12,123 nt of DNA from contig CAZKOB010000113.1 in NCBI GenBank assembly GCA_964554265.1, positions 1 through 12,123 of the forward strand, read 5' to 3'. The position numbers and the translations under genes are program-made. Position 1 is the stretch's first letter. Each line of letters begins with the position of its first letter. A model generated the notes under the pieces. It searched no databases, was not told the DNA's origin, and worked only from the letters and a program-made list of their open reading frames with translations. This document shows positions 6,581-12,123 of the stretch, piece after piece. Source of the stretch: RGIG8745 sp964554265 (lineage in GTDB: Bacteria; Bacteroidota; Bacteroidia; Bacteroidales; Bacteroidaceae).

Positions 6581-7837
6581 TTATTTTGTTTGAAATAAAT
6601 CCAATTTAATGGTTTCTGTAGCTTTCTCTTTCTTTTCATCAACAACCTTTGCATACACCTGTGTTGTTCGCACATTTGTATGTCCCAACATTTTGCTGAC
6701 CGTATAAATATCAGTTCCTCCAGCCAGTTGCAGGGTTGCGTAGCTGTGCCTAAAACAATGGAAGGTAATGTGTTTGGATATTCCGGCTGCTTCAACCCAT
6801 TTCTTGACTGGGCGGTTTATCCACGATGGATCTGGCAGTCCGGCAAATACAAGAAGCTCTCCTTCCTGCTGTTCTCCACAAAGATTGTATGCTTGCTCTG
6901 ATATGGGCATATATTCAACACCTTTTGTCTTTTGCTGGGTGAAATTCAGTCGATAGCCTCCATTGAACATTTCCACTTCCGACCATTTTAATTTTTGAAT
7001 GTCGCAGTGACGGATTCCAGTTAAAGCAGAAAACAGAGCAGCACGTTTCAGTAAGGGGTCACAAGGTGTTTGAGCCAATTGGTTCAATTCCTCTACCGTG
7101 AGATATTCTCTCCGGCTTTCCCTTTCCTGAATACCTTTGATTTTCGCAGAAATATCAATAGTCAAGTAGCCATCTATAAAAGCCTGCTTCAGTCCGGCTT
7201 TGAAAATGGAGAAGTATGTAGAAGCTGTGTTTTGAGAAATCGTACCTCGCTTAGTACCACCTTGCGGTGCGTTCATTATGAATTGACGGAACGATTCTAC
7301 CAGCTTTAAGTCTATTTGTGAAAAGAGAATGGTATTGCTTTTTGCAAAAATCTTCAATAATTCATGTACTCGCCTCCAGTTGACAATGATAGAATCGGAA
7401 CTATGGGCATGTCTTGTTCGCTGCACATGGTCGAAGTATTCAATGAAATTACTTCTGGAGCGTTCTAACTGCTCTGCCAGTTCAGCATCGGTATCAGCAT
7501 AAAGAGCCGCATTATCATATTCCTTTTGCCGTAGGCTTCTGACTTTATCGGCATAGATACATGATTCTTGGTCTAATTGGGATTTGCATTGAATAACACC
7601 GTTCAAATCTCGCTTTGGCTTATAAGTGGTTTTGCCTTCGGCATTAGTCCGTGCATTACGTGACTTATCCCAAATGGGTGTCGTAATGGTACGATTGAGA
7701 TATTCACGCACTCTTTGCGGTGTATCTTTTCCGGATTGAAATACAGGATAAGATTCCACATAAAGATACCACTCATCACGATATTCAGACTTGCGGAGCT
7801 TTACCGACACTCGTGTATTGACTAATGCTTTCTTCAT
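6581..7837 (-). CDS. Tyrosine-type site-specific integrase of the mobilizable element
   Basis: 418 residues, the usual size for Bacteroidetes element integrases. The order is an N-terminal arm-type DNA-binding region (about 1-100, SVKLRKSEYRDEWYLYVE), a SAM-like core-binding domain (about 125-225) and the catalytic domain (245-400). The catalytic residues are all present: R276 (TGIRHCDI), K303 (QQKTKGVEYMPI), H360 and R363 (FHCFRHSYAT), H386 (MLGHTN) and nucleophile Y395 (TTQVYAKV). The start codon overlaps the stop of the HTH gene upstream (ATGA), so the two are co-translated. Together they lie at the edge of the element nearest dnaK, which is where an integrase usually sits relative to its attachment site. 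An intrinsic terminator follows at 6557-6513. Intact residues and operon suggest a working enzyme. Confidence 0.93.
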   Translation of the reverse strand: MKKALVNTRVSVKLRKSEYRDEWYLYVESYPVFQSGKDTPQRVREYLNRTITTPIWDKSRNARTNAEGKTTYKPKRDLNGVIQCKSQLDQESCIYADKVRSLRQKEYDNAALYADTDAELAEQLERSRSNFIEYFDHVQRTRHAHSSDSIIVNWRRVHELLKIFAKSNTILFSQIDLKLVESFRQFIMNAPQGGTKRGTISQNTASTYFSIFKAGLKQAFIDGYLTIDISAKIKGIQERESRREYLTVEELNQLAQTPCDPLLKRAALFSALTGIRHCDIQKLKWSEVEMFNGGYRLNFTQQKTKGVEYMPISEQAYNLCGEQQEGELLVFAGLPDPSWINRPVKKWVEAAGISKHITFHCFRHSYATLQLAGGTDIYTVSKMLGHTNVRTTQVYAKVVDEKKEKATETIKLDLFQTK

Positions 7838-8394
7838 CGCTTCATACCTTTATATAAGTTATCAATTTCTTTCTTGGGTACATACACAAAGTTACCTATC
7901 TGCCGGGTAGGGATAGAGTATTTACGTATATGAAGATAAACCGTACTTTCATTTACAAGAAACTTCTCTATGATTTCTCCAATGGTATAACAGTCTTTAG
8001 GCTCCAGACTATACAGTTTGGCAACAGGCTTTGCCTTTGTGAGAGCTTTCTTTCGGAGTGGATAGAGTTTCATCAGTTCAGTTTTACTTACCCGGATTTG
8101 ATTTGTACCAAGATTAATATGGCTAATGGTCTCTTTACGAATAAGCCGATATAATGTGTCACGACTAATTCCAAACAAGGCATAGGCTTCTGATACCTTA
8201 ATATAGTTTTGGTCTTCAGGAATACCTTTCACCACTTCATCCAATCTGAGATTCCTCTTTTCCTCATCTTTCCTGCGTTTCCAAGCAATTTTAGAACACC
8301 GAGGAGAACAATACCAAGACTCTATTGTTTTGGCTAAAAACTCTTCTCCACAAATTTGGCATTTACGCTTTATTTCAAATTTTGCTGCTGGCAT
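7834..8394 (-). CDS. Zinc-finger and double helix-turn-helix (excisionase-type) protein
   Basis: 186 residues. A four-cysteine zinc finger comes first (C12-x2-C15 and C29-x3-C33: CQICGEEF, WYCSPRCSKIAW), then a basic linker KRRKDEEKR. Two HTH_17/excisionase-like modules follow: residues 63-112 (YIKVSEAYALFGISRDTLYR, wing NLGTNQIRV) and 136-182 (YTIGEIIEKFLVNESTVYLH, wing RQIGNFVYV). Each ends in the typical K-x-E helix. The stop overlaps the integrase start by ATGA, tying its expression to that of the integrase. Likely roles are control of integrase transcription or an accessory DNA-bending factor at the attachment site. The two HTH modules could hold two sites at once. A candidate promoter lies about 85-118 bp upstream. 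The family is recognised; the function is inferred. Confidence 0.82.
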   Translation of the reverse strand: MPAAKFEIKRKCQICGEEFLAKTIESWYCSPRCSKIAWKRRKDEEKRNLRLDEVVKGIPEDQNYIKVSEAYALFGISRDTLYRLIRKETISHINLGTNQIRVSKTELMKLYPLRKKALTKAKPVAKLYSLEPKDCYTIGEIIEKFLVNESTVYLHIRKYSIPTRQIGNFVYVPKKEIDNLYKGMKR

Positions 8395-8478
8395 ACAATG
8401 AGTTATTTCTTGTTATTTTTCAATCTTATCTAATTTGTTGCACATTATCTACTTTTTTATTGCGGAACAATTATGGTA

Positions 8479-8512
8479 CAAATATACAACAAAAATCCGA
8501 ATAACAAGCAAA
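8479..8512 (-). promoter_or_regulatory. Candidate promoter of the HTH-integrase operon
   Basis: On the minus strand TATATTTG (8486-8479) matches the Bacteroidales -7 consensus TAnnTTTG exactly. A TTTG (8512-8509) lies 22 bp further upstream as a possible -33 box, slightly longer than the usual spacing; a CTTG four bases nearer could serve instead. Transcription would begin near 8472 and leave a leader of about 80 nt before the ATG at 8394. The promoter lies between the dnaK terminator and the operon, so it sits at or very near the element end. Confidence 0.45.
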
Positions 8513-8530
8513 GTCAAGGGAAAGTGACAT

Positions 8531-8568
8531 AAAAAGGAATAGGGCATAACTCATTGAGTTACACCCTA
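8531..8568 (-). terminator. Intrinsic terminator of dnaK
   Basis: On the minus strand TAGGGTGTAACT (8568-8557) pairs with AGTTATGCCCTA (8551-8540), twelve pairs including two G-U, closing a CAATG loop. TTCCTTTTTATG follows. It begins about 35 bp after the dnaK stop. Its integrity shows that the mobile element has inserted beyond the dnaK transcription unit and has not truncated it. Confidence 0.8.
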
Positions 8569-8603
8569 CATTCTTATTTATAGTTATCGTTATTTATCGC
8601 AAC

Positions 8604-10499
8604 TTACTTGACTTCCTCAAAGTCTGCATCCTGCACATCATCTGCATTATTAGCCTGCTTACCGCCCTGAAAACCTGCATCTGCACCCGGCTGCGCACCC
8701 TGATACATCTGGGCAGAAGCAGCCTGCATAGCATTGTTAAGCTCGGCAATAGCAGCGTCGATCGACGCAATGTCGCCACTCTTGTGAGCATCCTTCAGTT
8801 TCTGGAGAGCACCTTCAACCGCAGGCTTCTTGTCTGCCGGAATCTTATCACCGTTCTCCTTGATGAAATTCTCTGTCTGGAAAATCATGGAGTCTGCCTG
8901 ATTCATCTTGTCGATACGTTCACGCTCCTTCTTGTCAGCATCAGCATTAGCCTCAGCCTCAGCCTTCATACGGTCGATTTCCTCCTTGCTCAATCCGGAA
9001 GAAGCCTCGATACGGATAGCTTGTTCCTTTCCTGTAGCCTTGTCCTTTGCCGAAACCTTCAAGATACCGTTTGCGTCGATGTCGAATGAAACCTCAATTT
9101 GAGGGACACCACGACGTGCTGGTGCAATACCTGTAAGGTTGAAGTGACCGATAGACTTGTTCTGAGAAGCCATTGGACGTTCTCCCTGAAGCACATGAAT
9201 GGTAACTTCCGTCTGATTGTCGGCGGCAGTAGAGAATGTCTCTGTCTTTTTGCAAGGAATAGTTGTATTAGCTTCAATCATCCTGGTCATGACACCACCC
9301 AAAGTCTCGATACCCATTGACAATGGGGTCACATCAAGAAGCACAATGTCACCTACACCTTCTTCCTTGTTAAGGATTGCGCCCTGAATAGCCGCGCCCA
9401 CTGCTACGACCTCATCCGGATTCACACCCTTTGAAGGCACCTTGCCGAAATAATCCTGCACAAGCTGCTGAACAGCCGGTATACGGCTTGAACCACCGAC
9501 AAGAATGACCTCATCAATATCAGATGTAGATATTCCGGCATCACGCACAGCATTCTTACAAGGCTCAAGACATGCCTGAATAAGACCATGTGCAAGACTC
9601 TCAAATTTAGCCTTTGTCAATGTCTTGACGAGGTGCTTAGGCACACCACCTGCAGCAGTAATATAAGGCAGGTTGATTTCAGTTGAAGTAGAAGAAGAAA
9701 GTTCGATTTTTGCTTTCTCAGCGGCTTCCTTCAAACGCTGCATAGCCATTGGGTCTGCTGTCAAGTCCGCACCTTCATCATTTCTAAATTCCTGAACAAG
9801 CCAATCTATAATTACCTGATCAAAATCATCGCCACCAAGATGAGTGTTTCCATTAGTGGAAAGCACTTCAAATACACCACCGCCAAATTCAAGGATTGAA
9901 ATATCAAATGTACCGCCACCGAGATCGAATACAGCAATCTTCATATCCTTGTTAGCCTTGTCTATACCATAGGCAAGAGCAGCCGCCGTCGGTTCGTTGA
10001 CAATACGCTTCACTTCAAGCCCGGCGATCTGTCCGGCCTCTTTTGTTGCCTGACGCTGAGAGTCTGAGAAATAGGCAGGCACTGTGATTACAGCTTCTGT
10101 AACTTCCTGTCCAAGATAGTCTTCCGCTGTCTTCTTCATTTTCTGAAGAACCATCGCACTGATTTCTTGCGGAGTATAAAAACGGCCGTCAATATCTACA
10201 CGAGGAGTATTGTTGTCGCCACGAACGACAGAATAAGGCACACGACTTATTTCCTGCAGAACCTGATCATAAGTTTCTCCCATAAAACGCTTGATCGAAA
10301 AAATCGTACGCTTAGGGTTTGTAATAGCCTGACGCTTTGCAGGGTCACCGACCTTACGCTCGCCACCGTCAACAAAACCTACAATTGAAGGAGTTGTGCG
10401 CTTACCTTCGCTGTTTGCTATAACAACCGGTTCATTACCTTCAAATACGGAAACACAAGAGTTTGTTGTTCCCAAGTCAATTCCAATAATCTTTCCCAT
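8604..10499 (-). CDS. dnaK: Molecular chaperone DnaK (Hsp70)
   Basis: 631 residues, full length. Hsp70 chaperone, an ATP-driven cytosolic protein that binds and releases exposed hydrophobic segments with DnaJ and GrpE. All three Hsp70 signatures are present: IDLGTTNS (7-14), VFDLGGGTFDIS (190-201) and VILVGGSSRIPAVQ (331-344). The interdomain linker is VLLDVTPLS (386-394), followed by the substrate-binding beta domain and the helical lid. The tail is glutamine/glycine/alanine-rich and ends DADFEEVK, close to the EEVK ending of Bacteroidales DnaK proteins. Codon use is more regular and GC higher than in the genes to the left, as expected for a conserved host gene beside an acquired element. 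It is monocistronic here: its terminator follows, and no grpE or dnaJ lies in the window, which is normal for this order. The ATG at 10499 begins the invariant MGKIIGID. Confidence 0.99.
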   Translation of the reverse strand: MGKIIGIDLGTTNSCVSVFEGNEPVVIANSEGKRTTPSIVGFVDGGERKVGDPAKRQAITNPKRTIFSIKRFMGETYDQVLQEISRVPYSVVRGDNNTPRVDIDGRFYTPQEISAMVLQKMKKTAEDYLGQEVTEAVITVPAYFSDSQRQATKEAGQIAGLEVKRIVNEPTAAALAYGIDKANKDMKIAVFDLGGGTFDISILEFGGGVFEVLSTNGNTHLGGDDFDQVIIDWLVQEFRNDEGADLTADPMAMQRLKEAAEKAKIELSSSTSTEINLPYITAAGGVPKHLVKTLTKAKFESLAHGLIQACLEPCKNAVRDAGISTSDIDEVILVGGSSRIPAVQQLVQDYFGKVPSKGVNPDEVVAVGAAIQGAILNKEEGVGDIVLLDVTPLSMGIETLGGVMTRMIEANTTIPCKKTETFSTAADNQTEVTIHVLQGERPMASQNKSIGHFNLTGIAPARRGVPQIEVSFDIDANGILKVSAKDKATGKEQAIRIEASSGLSKEEIDRMKAEAEANADADKKERERIDKMNQADSMIFQTENFIKENGDKIPADKKPAVEGALQKLKDAHKSGDIASIDAAIAELNNAMQAASAQMYQGAQPGADAGFQGGKQANNADDVQDADFEEVK

Positions 10500-10994
10500 A
10501 ATCTTATTTTTTTCTTTTTTTATTTTCGTTATTTATATATAATGTAAATGACGCCATAATGTTCGTGCCTACATCATCATATAGTTTCATGTTTCGGCAC
10601 TTATTCCGCGTCACACTACCAGTAAAAGCAAACAGTATGCCACATCGTCTTTGCCTGTCTTTTACATGACATCATGGACATTTTGGCAGTGCAATCTACG
10701 TATCAGTGTCACTATTACTGCCAAAAGAGCATTATGCCGTTCGTTCAATCTCTGCAACATGTCTTGTCCCCCTTGCAATCCGTTCCTTTCTGAAAGTCTT
10801 TCCAAAATGTACGAGAGCTCGGTTTAATTTCTCAGTTGAAAAAGTTTCAGTTGCCCCTTGCATTCTTCAATATGCACCGGCAGTGCCTCCGGCTTGTTGT
10901 CGAAAACGGAATAGCTGTAAGTACGGCACAGATGTTCACAAGGAAGTTTTTCAGTTATTTTTTGCTGATGGATTCACAGGTTCCTTTTATTATA
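10500..10994. promoter_or_regulatory. dnaK upstream region with inverted repeats, no convincing gene
   Basis: This is 495 bp between dnaK and the insertion sequence. The 50 bp before the start codon are A/T-rich (long A tract on the coding strand). A long imperfect stem spans 10550-10612: GACGC/GCGTC outside, ATAA/TTAT, then GTGCC (10565-10569) with GGCAC (10596-10600). TTTTGGCAGT (10681-10690) and ACTGCCAAAA (10717-10726) form a perfect 10-bp inverted repeat, with AGTGTCACT between them. The dnaK promoter must lie here, but I find no exact TAnnTTTG and no CIRCE element. The octamer GGCAGTGC recurs at 10685-10692 and 10879-10886. From about 10730 to 10994 I see nothing further of note. Confidence 0.4.
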
Positions 10995-10996
10995 TA

Positions 10997-11797
10997 TAGT
11001 CAAAAAGAAATGGTTTGAGAATTAACCAATCAGAAATTAAGAGTTAGAAGTGCCTCCAACTCCTCCTTGAAGGTTCCAATATTATCGAAGAATCGTTTGA
11101 TTGCCAGTCGGAACTCCTCCTTGCTTCTATAAAATCCTGTGTTAATCACCTTTTTCCTCAGGATGTTCCATGCGTTTTCCGGTTTCAATCCATACGTATG
11201 TAGAACGACTGTCATGTGTCGGATGCACTCCGTCAGCATAATAGACGACGGAACCCTCCTCCATCTGTGCAAGGGTTTCTGTCAATTCTTCAACAGACGC
11301 TTTCCGCAGGGAAGCGTCCGCTTCACATGGGACTTCCGTAGTCTTCTTATAAGTGAAGCCCAAGCGATTGAGTAAGTTCACAACCCCCTGTGATGTATAT
11401 TCAACACCAAAGGACGACTTAATTCGTTCCTTCACGCTTTTGGCGTCTGTGTATATGTGAGTACGGAGTTCTTGCTGCAAAGCGGCAGGCTGACCGCTGC
11501 CAGGCATACCCCAATAGCCCTTATGACGCTTCTCAAGCAGTTCACTGACACCACCATGAATATAGGAGGTACGATACCGGTACACAGTTGAAACATCTGT
11601 GCCAAGACATTCTGAAACGGCAGAAGTTTTATAGCCCTTATCCAGCATCAGAAGGCATGTAACACGGGCATAGTCGGAACTTCCACACAAGTTTCTTTGT
11701 AGCCTGCGCAGTTCTTCGCGTTCTGATTGGATTATTGAAGTTCCATATGAAAGATATAACTTATAGGGAATTTTTGCAATTCAATTCCTTTTGACTA
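10997..11797 (-). mobile_element. Internally deleted IS630-family insertion sequence
   Basis: The ends are imperfect inverted repeats: TAGTCAAAAAGAAATG at 10997-11012 and, on the other strand, TAGTCAAAAGGAATTG from 11797 to 11782, with 14 of 16 bases matching. Both ends are flanked by TA (10995-10996 and 11798-11799), the target duplication made by the IS630/Tc1-mariner group. The interior holds the two ends of one transposase reading frame with the middle missing. At 801 bp it is shorter than full IS630 elements of about 1.1-1.2 kb. The copy cannot move by itself, but its ends look usable by a related transposase in trans. It lies about 500 bp upstream of dnaK. Confidence 0.8.
11030..11780 (-). 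pseudogene. IS630-family transposase, internal deletion and frameshift, start codon lost
   Basis: The N-terminal part (frame ending at 11142) has HTH wording typical of IS630 transposases (SDYARVTCLLMLDKGYKTSA, then VSTVYRYRTSYI), TSQGVVNLLNRLGFTYKK, and the first catalytic aspartate in VVYYADGVHPTH. At about 11164-11175 it jumps to the C-terminus in another frame: WNILRKKVINTGFYRSKEEF, ending LLTLNF at 11030. The part with the second D and the E of the DDE triad is gone, on the order of 100 residues judged from family length. Homologous-looking sequence (EREELRRLQRN) extends upstream of the first standard start (TTG at 11690). The frame stays open to an ATT at 11780 (IAKIPYKLYLS), so the original ATG seems to have mutated. 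The gene is inactive. Confidence 0.85.
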
Positions 11798-11826
11798 TAA
11801 TTACATCAGAGTACGCAATGACAAAG

Positions 11827-11958
11827 TCAAGACAAGTAATGTAAAATCAATTGTTTTTCCGGTGAACATTCTGTCTCCATCTGGGGCATTTCTTCTTTCT
11901 TTTTGACACTAAGCCCACCCATATCAAACGGAGCTTTATTAACATAATTAAGATTCAT
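11827..11958 (-). CDS. Possible 43-residue protein of unknown function
   Basis: An ATG-started frame on the minus strand: MNLNYVNKAPFDMGGLSV, then KKKEEMPQMETECSPEKQ, ending LILHYLS before TGA. It is highly charged with an acidic/methionine-rich centre and looks more like a protein than a random frame in AT-rich DNA. It has no membrane segment and no domain I recognise. It ends 30 bp from the insertion sequence and stands alone, with no clear promoter box upstream. A second ATG lies at 11922 (MGGLSV). It may be a small host gene, the remains of a larger gene cut by rearrangement, or chance. Confidence 0.3.
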   Translation of the reverse strand: MNLNYVNKAPFDMGGLSVKKKEEMPQMETECSPEKQLILHYLS

Positions 11959-12123
11959 TTACATATGGTTAATTACTGAAATTCTGAAGTTTTATCGATA
12001 AATAATTGATAATCAATAGAATACTGTTTCTGCAAAATAGTGTGGCTTTAGGTGCAAGAAGTACAGGTAGGGACTAAAATAGGATATACTGATAATCAGT
12101 AAGTTATAAAATTATTCATCCAA
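11959..12123. promoter_or_regulatory. AT-rich intergenic DNA with two related palindromes
   Basis: No gene is visible. ATTGAT-A-ATCAAT (12005-12017) and TACTGAT-A-ATCAGTA (12087-12101) are perfect palindromes around the same core TGATAATCA, with centres 83 bp apart. Paired palindromes with one core could be operator sites for a dimeric regulator of a gene beyond the right edge or of the small frame at 11958. AT-rich palindromes also arise by chance, so this is a weak call. Confidence 0.25.

Noticed and set aside
10662..10760. Minus-strand 32-codon frame (MLQRLNERHNALLAVIV and on)
   Set aside because: Too short, and it overlaps the perfect inverted repeat at 10681-10726, which better explains the conserved-looking sequence.
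10500..10760. CIRCE heat-shock operator before dnaK
   Set aside because: Neither TTAGCACTC nor its inverse is present, even with a few mismatches at the right spacing.
10706..10999. Plus-strand 97-codon open frame upstream of dnaK
   Set aside because: No recognisable motif, odd composition (many Cys/Pro/Arg/Ser from an AT-neutral stretch) and it runs into the insertion-sequence end; more likely chance.
1..12123. CRISPR arrays, tRNA or rRNA genes
   Set aside because: No regularly spaced repeat array, no tRNA cloverleaf with T-arm sequence and no rRNA wording seen on either strand.

Overview
The window looks like a Bacteroidales chromosome (Bacteroides/Prevotella/Phocaeicola type). The evidence is an almost full-length DnaK ending in EEVK, promoter-like TAnnTTTG boxes, no obvious Shine-Dalgarno sequences, and mobile-element genes of the kinds usual in that order. 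Most of it (about 1-8530) reads as an integrative mobilizable element sitting directly downstream of the dnaK transcription terminator. Host sequence resumes with dnaK (8604-10499, minus), followed by a decayed IS630-type insertion sequence (10997-11797) and mostly non-coding DNA.

Layout. (1) 1-930: at the left edge the minus strand encodes a start-less piece that reads like a type I restriction specificity subunit (HsdS). It is divergent from a small plus-strand tyrosine recombinase (124-930) of the DNA-invertase type. Together they suggest a phase-variable type I restriction-modification locus that continues off the left edge. (2) 934-966: a strong hairpin separates this from a minus-strand mobilization operon: a MobC-like ribbon-helix-helix protein (2780-3154), a VirD2-like relaxase (1576-2775) and a coiled-coil, C-terminally membrane-anchored protein (971-1549). 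(3) 3155-3436: non-coding with nested inverted repeats, the best oriT candidate. (4) 3437-6293: a Toprim-like zinc-ribbon protein of DUF6371 type, a DUF3987-type P-loop ATPase and an excisionase-like HTH protein, all minus. A cluster of TTATTGCAGTT repeats (4470-4580) lies between the first two. (5) 6581-8394: the large tyrosine integrase, translationally coupled to a zinc-finger/double-HTH protein, with its own terminator and promoter candidate. (6) dnaK with an intact terminator, and a 5' region rich in inverted repeats. (7) An internally deleted IS630-family copy, then a 43-codon open frame and palindromes to the right edge.

How it fits together (inference). The 6581-7837 integrase with its HTH partner(s) would integrate and excise the element. 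The DUF3987/DUF6371 pair may act in replication or maintenance of the excised circle. MobC plus relaxase would nick at oriT and let the element be mobilized by a co-resident conjugative element. The recombinase at the left end is probably cargo that shuffles hsdS rather than the element's integrase. No attachment-site duplication could be paired inside the window, so the left end of the element is probably beyond position 1.
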